DNA from: Mactromeris polynyma
Taxonomy: Eukaryota; Mollusca; Bivalvia; Venerida; Mactridae
NCBI GenBank assembly: GCA_032209605.1
Contig: JASFXZ010000010.1
Coordinates: forward strand, 11,491,385 to 11,555,384
Reading direction: 5' to 3'
Length of the DNA: 64,000 nucleotides
This document shows, in pieces, positions 35,680 through 47,000 of the stretch (within the stretch, counting starts at the first letter, position 1; each line of letters starts with the position of its first letter). The notes under the pieces are model-generated. The model was given only the letters and a program-made list of their open reading frames with translations, searched no databases and was not told the DNA's origin. The translations under genes were made by a program, and so were the position numbers.

Positions 35680-35793
35680 TACTGCTCCATGTATTGGTAT
35701 GACTGATAAACAAAGCTGCTCATTTGCATCTTAATTCCTTTCAACAAGCCTTTTCGATGATTTTTTTTTAAAATACTGGGTATCTCGGAAATT
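35680..35793 (+). repeat. dispersed ~110-bp repeat, copy 2
   Basis: Direct copy of 34258-34375, 1.4 kb away. Confidence 0.9.
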
Positions 35794-36188
35794 TTGCAAA
35801 TTTGAGCCAATCAGAGTATTCCATTTTTATGCTGGCCAAATAAGGAACATATAGCAATAAAGCAATAGCTGAAATGGGTGACTGAAAGTACGTGTACAAT
35901 CAATTCAATGGTTGCAGATGTATGAAACAAAACGTAAAACATTGTGGAAAACAATTTATTCAAAAAGGAAAACTGGTTTTTATAAAATATTTCAACAATT
36001 ACAAGCCAATCACACAAACATGAAAATCGTGCAAACACAACAGGTCAATAAATTAAGGAATAATCAACACTTATTATCTTACCAAGACAACAAGGTTAAA
36101 TTCGCTATATGCAACATTTTATCTCAAGTTTTACAAAGGGTGTTAAAAAGCCAGTGTCATGTTGCAACTATTCCATCGATTTTGGTGG

Positions 36189-36360
36189 AAGAAGACTCCC
36201 AGGTGGACACTTGAGTAGAGCCAGTAACCTTCCATCAGCCAAGTAGATGGCTTCCTTACTAACTATATATTCCTGGTGGGATTCGAATCCACCGCGGCTA
36301 GGTGCATTAATTTGATATCGGCGACCATAACCATTTGACCACAAAAGCCGCTGTAATATT
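36189..36360 (-). mobile_element. tRNA-derived SINE
   Basis: Reverse strand: head GTGGTCAAATGGTTATGGTC, B box GGATTCGAATCC, body with GGAAGCCATCTACTTGGCTG. Same family as the remnant at 23165. Confidence 0.7.
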
Positions 36361-37624
36361 TGTACTGAATAATTTCAATGTAACTAAGGAAGCCACCTAG
36401 TCTGAATAATAACTTAAGTTAACCGTGGTAGGCAGGACTGGGCATGCAATTATAGCAAGAAAAAATCTGGACTTGAAGGTTTTAAATCTCGGTAAATGTC
36501 CAAGTCCTGGACTTAAAATGACCTTTCATTTCCAGACACTGGCTTCGATGTTTTATTCATGGCTAATCAACGGGTAACCAAGCTCAACAGACAAGGAACA
36601 AACAGTCAAATACACACATCTATGTCTAACCTCACTGCACGAAGATTTAACATACCATACTGAAGTATACTGGCCAAGACTTAAATTCCAGGGTTCTGTA
36701 TTACTGGGGTTTTGTTGCTGCTACAACTACACAAGTGACAGGTAACCTTATCCCCAGAATCGGACCTGTGTCAAATTCTTTTTATAAAAAAAATACTGTC
36801 ATAACATCCTTTGATGAATTTTAGGAAACCATGTTTTAAAGCATAAGTATTGAAACTGTTGCCATAGCAACAAAAATATATTTTTTTACAAAAATAACCA
36901 ATAAAATAAGTTATTTTCAAAAATGACAAAGTGCTTTGTTACAAGAAAAAAACATTTTCTTAAATTTGGTGTTTTGTAGAATTTCTATTGCTATGGCAAC
37001 TGCAATCTTCGTAAAACATAACAAAAAACAATTTTGCACATGAAATTTGCAATAAATTGTTTAATGAAAATTCCATAACATTCTGAAATGTTTGGGCTTA
37101 AGTGAACCTACCCCTGTGTAAATGTAGTTTGTATGAACAAACAGTAAAAGGGTGTATAACTGAAGGTTACAGAGCTTAAAGTTGACATTCAACCAGTTAT
37201 TTTAATTGATGCACCGCAATAAAAGTACGAAAGAAATTAGGTTAAAATCTTAGGTCAAAGTTTTACAATTACATAACAAAATGAATGACAGAAAGAATTT
37301 GGTCTGATGAACCATTAACAGGTAGGTATAAACACAAAACAAACAACAAGGTATCATACAGAAAAGATCAAAAAATTATTTTAATTACATTCAATTGCCC
37401 TTTCCAGATATACCATCATACAGACCTATTATCAATTGTTCAATACATATTCCTTCTATACTTTTTTCAAAAATACTGAACAAATATATCGAAGGAGTTT
37501 CTGACAAAATTCAGGAAGTTTTTGTTTCAACATTAAAGTTCCAGGTTTAAATGCTGGAGTTTTAGCTATTTTCTAGGACTTGCCGAACGAAGCCTGTCAG
37601 AAAACCCTGTTTTAATCAAGTCTT

Positions 37625-37760
37625 CAAAAATCAGATGTAATAAAGTCATGTTTTTGAGGAACACGAAAAATCGGTCAATGGCGCTACCGGGATTCAAACC
37701 CGGGTCTACGAATTGCCGGTCTATAATGCTAACCACAACACCACAGCGACCTAACGTCAT
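37625..37760 (-). mobile_element. tRNA-derived SINE, second copy
   Basis: Reverse complement of the 10900 element: TAGGTCGCTGTGGTGTTGTG, GGGTTTGAATCCCGGTAGCG, then GACCGATTTTTCGTGTT. Confidence 0.75.
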
Positions 37761-38487
37761 TTTCGTGTAAATTTAACTAATATAAATTTCATTAAGGTTA
37801 ACTGCAATTTTAACTGTAGAATGTTACTGACATGTATAAATCTTGCATATCGCTTATAAACTGCAATATAGTTTGGCTGTATTGTTGCAAAACAATTTTA
37901 CAAAATATTAATGAAAAAAAATCACTAAAAATATAAAACATTGCACAAATTATACACAAAAACAAACATACAAAATTTTACCAAAAATTTCAATCATGAA
38001 TCATACGGAACTAGGAAAGAAACCATTAAATCATAACACATAGATTCACAGCAAACACCGATTACATAAACTTCATATATTAATCCTCGGGTTACGAAAT
38101 TCTGGAATAAATAAACAAATAAATAATCAATATAAAACATTGATATAGACATCTAAAGGTTAACAGTTTATAAAGCTATTTTATCCGTGTAACAAAACAC
38201 TGCAATTTGACGACAGTAGCATGAGACGTAAGGAGTCACTACATCGAGAGTATAACATCGACTTAAATAGAAATACTAAACATAATACTACGGCATTTTG
38301 ATCTAGATTAAACAATGATATTCATAAATATGGGTAAATTATATATACAGCTAAAATTTTGTACAAAAACAGGTATTAAACAAGAACAAGTGTTGATAAA
38401 ACACAACCTATCACATAAATGACTAAGACTTACACTAGAGGTATCAAGATTATAGACTAACATATAAAATCAGAGATTTTTCGGGGC

Positions 38488-38815
38488 TTATTTTACTGCC
38501 AAATATAGGCCGTGTCCCTTTACCAAAAAGTGTCCATTTTCCCAAAAAATCATAAATTTTTTCCCAATTCTTTGTTCATTTTTTCCCCTCTAAATGAATT
38601 TCTCTTTATTAAGTCAGGTTTTTGTGTGTTTATAACCTTTTATAAAAGACCATTGCCTTGAACCTTTGCTCTTATATCACCACATATACATAACAAACAC
38701 CAGTCGCAGCTGAAAAGTTATTTTTATAAGCAAAACAACCATTACCTTATTTTACCAAATTTCGGATTTATCGCCCCTATTTTTCCCAATTGAAAAGGCA
38801 CAGGCAGTAAAATTA
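38488..38815. mobile_element. MITE with TTTTACTGCC ends, copy 3
   Basis: Ends TTTTACTGCCAAATATAGGC and GCACAGGCAGTAAAAT. Inverted relative to the 2903 copy. Confidence 0.75.
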
Positions 38816-39295
38816 TTTTTTTAAAAATCAATGAAAACATATAACACAGGCCACTTTTAAAGAAGTATTTGTTTCCAGCCTCCCGGCCAGACTTTGTGAA
38901 GTCGAGTAAATAGGTTTTTTTTCTAAAGAAAACAATACATGTCACAGGTAGGTATACAAACGGCAATCAATTTTTGTCTGGGTAGAAAAAGGCAGAATAT
39001 TCACAGAAAACCCCTTTTTTCTATGTTATACCATTTAAGCATATCTAAACAACCGGTTTATAAATATCTAAAACAAAAAAGGTACAGATCACAATTAAAG
39101 CATGTTAAAGCATGACATATATTTTTTAAACTTGAAATAATACATGTAATGAATAAGATTAGTATTATAGTCAACATACTAAGTGAGGATTAAATAAAAT
39201 ATGAAATAGCAATACTCTTAACAACCCCATGAATAAATACAAATTATTGCATCTTGTGTTACAAATATCCATGCAATATCAACTTCCAATCATTT

Positions 39296-39474
39296 TACAG
39301 TCAAACCTCATTGAAAGACCACCTCGAGTCAATACCACCTCATTAATAGGGCAATATTTTCATGAATCAGTTTTTCATTTTTCCACCATATTTTCATGAA
39401 CCACATCACCAAACAATTGAGACAGACTTTCTTCACAACAAAAATAGTGGTCTTATCATCGAGGTTTCACTGTA
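39296..39474. mobile_element. CAGTAAAACCTC-type element
   Basis: Ends TACAGTCAAACCTCATTGA and CGAGGTTTCACTGTA with internal GACCACC/GTGGTCTT. Confidence 0.75.
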
Positions 39475-39547
39475 CATACTATCGCACGACAAGACGCAAT
39501 GAAATTTACAGAAAACTAACACAAGCTCCCAAAGTATATCATATAAT

Positions 39548-39625
39548 TCGAGGGCTCAATGCAACACTGTCGTAACTCCTATGTATTAATATAGGAGTTA
39601 TGACAGTGTTGCGTTGAGCCCTCGA
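39548..39625. mobile_element. 77-bp hairpin MITE, copy 4 (compensated)
   Basis: Arms TCGAGGGCTCAATGCAACAC and GTGTTGCGTTGAGCCCTCGA. Relative to other copies both arms changed together (GGGTTC to GGGCTC; AAGACTATC to AACACTGTC), so pairing is kept. Confidence 0.92.
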
Positions 39626-39739
39626 GTTATGAAAGTGACTCAAGACATATTAAATATAAATCAAATACAAACTGATGAAAGTCGCTAACAAATCACAAAG
39701 TATAGTAAACCACGGGAGATCGTGAACATGACTTCTAAT

Positions 39740-39922
39740 TACCGTAAAACCTCGGTTAAAAACCACCTCAAAATTAAGACACCCTCTTTATTAAGACCAC
39801 ATTTTCATGGACCAAGGTTTTAATTGTTCCTCCATGTTTAAACTTGATAATAAGACCACCTCACAACTAACACAGACTTACTACAGAAGCAATGGTCGTC
39901 TTATTATTGAAGTATTACTGTA
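39740..39922. mobile_element. CAGTAAAACCTC-type element
   Basis: Ends TACCGTAAAACCTCGG and GAAGTATTACTGTA with internal AAGACCACCTC. Confidence 0.7.
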
Positions 39923-40289
39923 CTGTAGTTGGCCAAGGTATAATGTAGCGGTCCGAGATATTCCAGTTTAGTCATCAGCCTAAATTAAAATACGGATTGT
40001 TCGCCACTTCCATCTAGTAAAAACACCAGCCAGACATTTTTGACCAAAACTTTTTCTTAATTTCTATTTCATATGTGTGAATTATAATTTATACATAGTA
40101 ACAATTTTCCAACCACAATAAAATATTTCTACCCATCCAAAGTTACAATTAATTTTGGTATCGGCTTAATTAGAGTACACGTCATTGTGACACAAGTTAT
40201 TACAATTTATACCGTACATTCTCAATGACTGCTTCCATAGTCACTATTAAAAACCAGTACTCGTTCCAAATTCAAAGATTGTGAAATCT

Positions 40290-40360
40290 GTGAGTAAACC
40301 CAGTTCAAAGCGGGGCTCAAACTCACGACCTTCTATCCTTTGACCTCTATGCCTAATGGA
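40290..40360 (-). mobile_element. tRNA-like SINE remnant
   Basis: Reverse strand reads AGGTCAAAGGATAGAAGG then GTGAGTTTGAGCCCCGC, a decayed B box. No body recognised. Confidence 0.4.
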
Positions 40361-41134
40361 ATGGGCAAACAAATATTCAATTCAGACCTTACTCCATACA
40401 TATATTGATTTTTTGGTAAGTTTTTTTAGTACTACTTTAACAGCATTTTCTGAACAAGGTTGGGTATGAATACATTACCAAACCGATGAAGGCATTTTTA
40501 ATTATTTTATCATGACAAACGGTAAGAGGATTTCCTATCTGTTAGTTTTACAAAAACGATTCAAATATTTACAATGTATGATTTTGGCAGCATGTCAAGT
40601 TGTATATGATAATAAACATACAATAGAATTGGTTCATTCATAAAGGCATCACTATTTAAAGCACCAGTATACAAGAGTCATCAGTATATATAAATATACT
40701 AAGTACATTAAAAACGCACAGTTTTAGACATGTTAAGTGTTTGTAAAGTGTCATTTTGTATTATTGTCAATCTCATCAGATTTGAAAATACACGTTGATT
40801 GTCATGAAACGTATTTATATATTGCATATCCATGAAATAACATTATGTCATATGGTTCTCTTGTATCCCTATTTAAGTCAACAAAACTTGAGAAATTTGA
40901 ATTGTGCGTTTATAATGCGTTTATAAATGTGCTGAGTATACGTCAATGTTTGAAAACTAGAGTGAGCATAACTTTATGCCTTACACAAGAAATACTTGTA
41001 CAAAATATAACACCATGTAATGTATTCATAGATTGTGTAATGGACATATTCATGTATATTTGCATCTGGTAAGTCAGTTTTATGAGAGAAGAAAAGTGGT
41101 TTACTTAAATAAATCTCTAAAAATAGAAGTGAAA

Positions 41135-41389
41135 TACAGTGCAATCTCTGCAACAGCCCTCTCTTGAGAAACAACCTTCTTTCAACAACTGTATCAAATT
41201 TTCCTGTACAATTTTTTTTATTATCAACTTAAACCCTCTTGGGCAAAAACATAATATCAAGTGCAAGACTATCGTAACTGCTATATAAATACATAGGAGT
41301 TACGATAGTCTTGCGTGGAACCTTCAATATAAACAACAGCTAAAATTTGTTCCTCCCAGCGGGTGTTGCTCTCGACAGGTTGCACTGTA
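41135..41389. mobile_element. TACAGTGCA-type TIR element containing a hairpin MITE
   Basis: Ends TACAGTGCAATCTCTGC and GACAGGTTGCACTGTA; inner CAACAGCCCTCTC and GGGTGTTGCTCTC. The 41256-41327 hairpin is inserted in it. Confidence 0.8.
41256..41327. mobile_element. hairpin MITE, copy 5 (nested, left end eroded)
   Basis: Arms GTGCAAGACTATCGTAACTG and GGAGTTACGATAGTCTTGCG. Outer TCGAGGG ends are lost or diverged. Confidence 0.85.
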
Positions 41390-42225
41390 TAACAAGGTGA
41401 CTTCAAGACGATGTTTTAGAATGCTGAGAGTGAGAATTATAAGACATAGGCCCCTTGTAACAAAATGTAATAAATCTGAAAATCGGCATCAGATAAATGA
41501 ACATATCCATGAATATTACAGCATTGATTGTTAAATACAAAACTTAACAATGTAGAAAATTTGGCAGAAAATTCTCACGACTGCTTCTTCACCAAACTAC
41601 TGAGTTACATTAATTTTCTACTAAACTATAAATGTATGATTTGAGTAAAACTAAATATTTAACATCTTGTGATCATTTTTAGCTACTTAAATGTCTCGCA
41701 GAGACACGCCACTTGGCTTTTATGAGTGCTTGGGACATCAACTAATAAATTTCAAAAATAAATATTTAGTAACATAAATAATCATCGTTTCCAAGGTATA
41801 TGTCATACTTACAAACACATGGGAAGTTCATTAATTCATAAATAGATTTAGCTATTACTTCAAATTACATTTTACTTGACATAAAAATATAAATCTGTGA
41901 TATTCATGAAAATCAATAAAAAAACGTTATAATACTCCATGTTGAATCTAACAGTACACAAAACCCAGAATACCGCAAAAAATTGCAAACAATGCATTTT
42001 CATATTACATAAATTTCTGTTTTTCAGATAGTAGTAAATAGCAAGGATAAAGAGATAAATAAATCAATAAATTTGAAAGCTCGCTACATCACATGTCAGA
42101 AATATTTCTCCGACAAAAGATAAGATTTCAAAACATACGCGAGGATGAAAGTTTACATGAAAACTGTCGTAGTTTTCATTTTCAAAAATATGATAAAAAT
42201 TTATATTATTTCTACATTATAATCC

Positions 42226-42477
42226 AGCCCCGATCTCTCAAACAATTTCAAATAGATTTCTCAGCTCAATATGAGATTTTATTCAAAATAGTGACTGAAA
42301 TTGAGACAAATCTCATTTGAATCTATTGAAAAATATTGAGAAAAAAATCATCTCATCTTTTCCGTTTTGAAATACCGTTTTTTGAGTCCGGTCTCAGTTG
42401 AGGAAAATCTCAACGATTTGAGACAATATTTGTGCTGAGATTGAGCTCCAATTGAGATGCTTCCGGAGATCGGGGCA
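42226..42477. mobile_element. MITE with GCCCCGATCTC ends
   Basis: Ends GCCCCGATCTCTCAAA and CTTCCGGAGATCGGGGC; inner CTCAGCTCAATATGAGATTT and GAGATTGAGCTCCAATTGAG are further inverted motifs. A related piece lies at 3825-3990. Confidence 0.8.
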
Positions 42478-42554
42478 TAGGCCCCATATCTTAAGTCCAC
42501 ACTTACAGTCAAACTTGAAAATTAACTCACAAAAAACTTATGGGAAATCTGATC

Positions 42555-42765
42555 TCATATGATGAATGTTCACTCAAACAGTTGGAATCGGATAATGGCA
42601 TGCTTAATACTTGAGAAATACTTACAGAATACAGATTTGAGTCTCGTCTCGTTTCACATGATGAATTTTCACTCAAACAGTGGAGATCGGTCAACGTCAA
42701 ACTTAATACTTGAGAAATGCTTACAGAATACAGATTTGAGTGGAGACTCAGTTGAGAGAAAATTC
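42555..42765. repeat. ~102-bp tandem duplication
   Basis: ATGATGAATGTTCACTCAAA to CAGAATACAGATTTGAGTC, followed by a diverged second copy starting ATGATGAATTTTCACTCAAA. Confidence 0.85.
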
Positions 42766-43085
42766 AGCCCTTCGAGTGTGAATGGATACTCAAAATGAGT
42801 TTTTTAGTATGTTGTCAGATCTAGTTTATATACATTATACAATCTTAAATAGACTGAAATTCACAGAACATAGAACAAAATCATACAAATATTGCATAAA
42901 CAAGTTCATTCCAAGTTCATATAACTCCAGCAATATCAGAATAAACACAGACAAAACACCGAGTCAGTTTATCAACATTCCAACAGACAAGTACATTAAA
43001 ATGTGACTTAAATTAATTGAAAAACTTCACTTAAGAAAAACAAAACAATTTACGCATATAATCACTTTATAATTTTGTACAAGAA

Positions 43086-43645
43086 TACAGTAAAACCTCA
43101 CTTAAAGACCATCTTAAAATTAAGACCACCTCATGAACAAGACCTTATTTTCAAAAACTATTTTTCAATTTTTTCGTCATATTTTAACTCAATAATCAAA
43201 TCACCTAATAATTAAGACTGCACTTCGTCCAAACCAAAAGTGCTCTTATTAAGGCGATATATACCCTAGAAAATAGCCATATTTGCTTTTAAGCGATATT
43301 TTGGAAACTACATAATATAGCAAGATGAAATGTATACTGTTTTATCGTTATACAGTCCTTCAACTAATACTGCTATAACTTTGTAAAAATGTTGAAAAAT
43401 AATGGAAGTTATTTTAACTTTTGGTACTGTCAAATTGTACATGTTGGTCCGGTAAATCAGGCTAGTTGCACAAGCATTAATTTTGCAAAAGAAACACATG
43501 TATAAAAAGATAATAATCAAATCTACCTCATGATATCAAGATTTTTAAAAAAACTCAAAAAAAATGTTTTTATTCCAAAATAACATCAGAAACAAGGGAC
43601 CGAACTCAGAATCAACAGTGGTCTTATTAATGAGACTTCACTGTA
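43086..43645. mobile_element. CAGTAAAACCTC-type element, split
   Basis: Left end TACAGTAAAACCTCACTTAA at 43086, right end AATGAGACTTCACTGTA at 43645. About 43265-43570 is foreign to the family, so a probable insertion. Confidence 0.6.
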
Positions 43646-43975
43646 TTTGTACACACAGGCAACACAAAGAAGCAAGACTGATGACCTATTGTGTAATTTT
43701 ACTTGCTTAGCAACACCATTCACTCCCATTAAAATACTGAGCAACTGACCCTCATGGAAAAACTCCACAACCAAAATGGCACGTAACATGGAATACTAAT
43801 AAATTGAATGACGATGATAAAATAAGGTATGATTTATCTACAAAAATCAGATCTATTCCATAGCTCCCTACTACTTGTATAATACAGCAGTTATCAGGAA
43901 TGTGCACAATGCATCTGTTTGTATTTTCCTTAAGGTAAGGAGTATCACTATGATATTTACACCAACAAATCATCA

Positions 43976-44074
43976 TCATCGCCTTATCATCAGCAATGTT
44001 GCCATGGGTACCAAGAAAATCATCGCCATAGAAACAGGATGTGTTTGTGACCCTGCACATCTATGTGTGTTTTC
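43976..44074 (-). CDS. CACNA2D: alpha-2/delta terminal coding exon
   Basis: Acceptor TTTCAG. Encodes ENTHRCAGSQTHP, hydrophobic SMAMIFLVPMATLLMI, then RR and TGA at 43978-43976. ENTHRC aligns with ENARECGG of human 2D3. The hydrophobic end fits a GPI-attachment signal or a single transmembrane segment. Overlapping ORFs in other frames are shadows. Confidence 0.88.
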   Translation of the reverse strand, partial: ENTHRCAGSQTHPVSMAMIFLVPMATLLMIRR

Positions 44075-47000
44075 CTGAAATGGGAAAGTTGTTATGTGAA
44101 CAGTTTGTGTAATAGAATGGTTTCTTCAAGATTTAGGCTCATATCTTCGAGATACCGTATATACTCGGACATAAGTCGACCTCGGCCATAAGTCGAGGGG
44201 GTATTTTGAGGTCAAAATCTCAGGTTTTTGCTTCAACCCTTCCATAAGTCGAGGGGGTATTTCAGGCAAGTTGGAAAAAGACTCCCGGATTCGACAGCCA
44301 ACTTGCGATCTCCCGATTTTCAAAGCAAACATTGTAAACTTTTGTTATGGGTTTTTTTTTAGTTCATTCGACTGGTTCGACTGGTTCACTGAAATTACTT
44401 GTCAAACTGATAACCGAAAATGTAAAATCGGGATACCAGTCAGAAATAATCTCTAAATAGTCTCTAAACCATGGAATCAAGCGCTTGGTGATGTTGTTTA
44501 TTCAAGTTTCACACGTTTCTATTGTATTCAGATATGACAATTGGCAATAAAATTGTTAATTGGCGACTTGATTGAAGGAATGAACCCAAGATTACGAGTT
44601 AATTCGCAGAATATTGCTATTAAAAGCTTATGATATGGATGAAGTCATGATATTGACAAAATTTCAGCCACACAAAAAAAACTCCCGTTTTGAGTCTCAA
44701 TCTCCCGCTATTGGAGGTGCAATCTCCTGATTTGCCTTCAGAAAAGGTTCACATGCATGCTGTAACTCGTCCATAAGTCGACCAGTGACTTTTGGTGATT
44801 TTTTTTAGTAAAAAAAACTCGACTTATGTCCGAGTATATACAGTAAGTAAAAAATAAAATGACAATGTCAATATTTGTAAAGTAAAGTAAAGTTTATAAA
44901 AGTAAAGAATTATTTCTTCATTATCAATAAAAATTATGTTAGTTTAACTTCTCCAAACCATTTAGTAATACCATATATCAGGGCTCTAGAAATCCACTAG
45001 GCCGACATTCCGGACTAGTCTTATGCTGAATTGGACAACCAACAGTTAAGTTGACGTTAGTCCCGGACTAGTCTTATGCTGAATTGGACAACCAACAGTT
45101 AAGTTGACGTTAGTCCCGGACTAGTCTAATGCTGAATTGGACAACCAACAGTTAAGTTGACGTTAGTCCCGGACTAGTCTAATGCTGAATTGGACAACCA
45201 ACAGTTAAGTTGACATTAGTCCCGGACTAGTCTAATGCTGAATTGGACAACCAACAGTTAAGTTGACGTTAGTCCCGGACTAGTCTAATGCTGAATTGGA
45301 CAACCAACAGTTAAGTTGACGTTAGTCCCGGACTAGTCTAATGCTGAATTGGACAACCAACAGTTAAGTTGACGTTAGTCCCGGACTAGTCTAATGCTGA
45401 ATTGGACAACCAACAGTTAAGTTGACGTTAGTCCAGGACTAGTCTAATGCTGAATTGGACAACCAACAGTTAAGTTGACGTTAGTCCAGGACTAGTCTTA
45501 TGCTGAATTGGACAACCAACAGTTAAGTTGACGTTAGTCCCGGACTAGTCTAATGCTGAATTGGACAACCAACAGTTGAGTTGACGTTAGTCCCAGACAA
45601 GTCTCTTTCTAAAGCTTACCAACATCAGCAACTGTAAGACAAACCTTAGTAACCCACAAACATGCGATCATTAATTTCAGATTGTGGAGCTATCATTCTG
45701 TATTATCTGTAACAAAATTGACCGATATTCTCGGACAATAAATTGACTGATATTCTCAAACAACTAGCTTCCTATGTCTGACAAGTCAAATCTTACATTT
45801 CCATAAGTCCGGGACAAGTGTCATTGAACATTTTTTCTAGAGCCCTGGCTTCATAAGAAATCTATTGTCTTACCTTTGGATGTTTGTCATAACATTTACT
45901 TGTAGCACGTCGAAATCTTGGCTTCAATGAACAAAAATGTTTCTCAGCTACAAAACAAAACAATAACAGTTAACACCAAGTTTTATCTGTAGAATTAAAA
46001 GATAAAAAAATAATAAATAGCAAAAGCTTAATCCTAACCTTCAGCAAAAGCTGTTGATATCCATAAACATGGGCACCAAGATGGTACTAGGTCGCTCACC
46101 TGAGATACCAAGTATAAGTATCTTGATGGCAAATGAAGCCTTAACAGTAAACATGTGATAAAGTGGTCCTCTCTGACCCATAATAAAACCTGTCTTAAGG
46201 TTTCGTGAGTATTTACAAGTCTTTACTATGATTGACCTAGTGACCTAGACTTTGGTATTCGCATGAAACCGTTTCCAAATTAGTCTAGAAGATATAACGA
46301 TCAACATTCAAACCAAGTTTTATGAAGATCGCAAATAATTTATGGCCACTGCACAGCCAACAAGGTTTCCTACGATAAGATCAATATTCTTGTATGATTT
46401 GACCATGTGACCTGCTTTTGAACCCAACATGACCCAATTTCGAACTTGACATTGACTGCCTATATACCTTCGACTTTGTTCCGTACTTCCTCGGCTTCTT
46501 GTATCAGAGGTTCAACTTGTTTTTGACATTCAGCGCAATCATCCTCTTCTGCATCTGCTACCACAAGCAACAGGTTTGTACGAGGTAAACGATGGGCCAT
46601 AAACTCCCTGTATAAATGGAAACGGGTTAATTATCATCTTCAATGGGAGAAAATATCAGCATACCAGTAAGCAGTTAATTAAATTCATTTGTTTTAATTC
46701 AATCAATTAAAACAAGTGCAGGACAACAATCATTCAATTTTAGTTGAATTTGAATTTAAAATATTTCACCAAACTACTTGTAATACAAATCCTTCAAGGG
46801 GATACATAAAAACCTGTGTGTGATCTCTAGAGTGTTAACAAGTCGATTGTTGACGTGGAATGAAGCCAGACACTGGACACAGAGCAATTGCAGCAACACA
46901 CTTCGAGAACATTGTGCTCAGAGAAGCTAAAAATTGGTCCAGACAACTTGATAGGTGATCAAAATAACTGAAATATGACTGACACATCATACTATACAAA

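Larger units (their letters stand above)
31018..43975. other. space between convergent genes; 3' UTRs and repeats
   Basis: No exon of either gene or any other recognisable gene was found. It must hold the DCP1 3' UTR (from the left) and the alpha-2/delta 3' UTR (from the right), but poly(A) sites cannot be fixed because AATAAA-like hexamers are frequent in AT-rich DNA. Identified repeats are listed separately. Confidence 0.6.
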
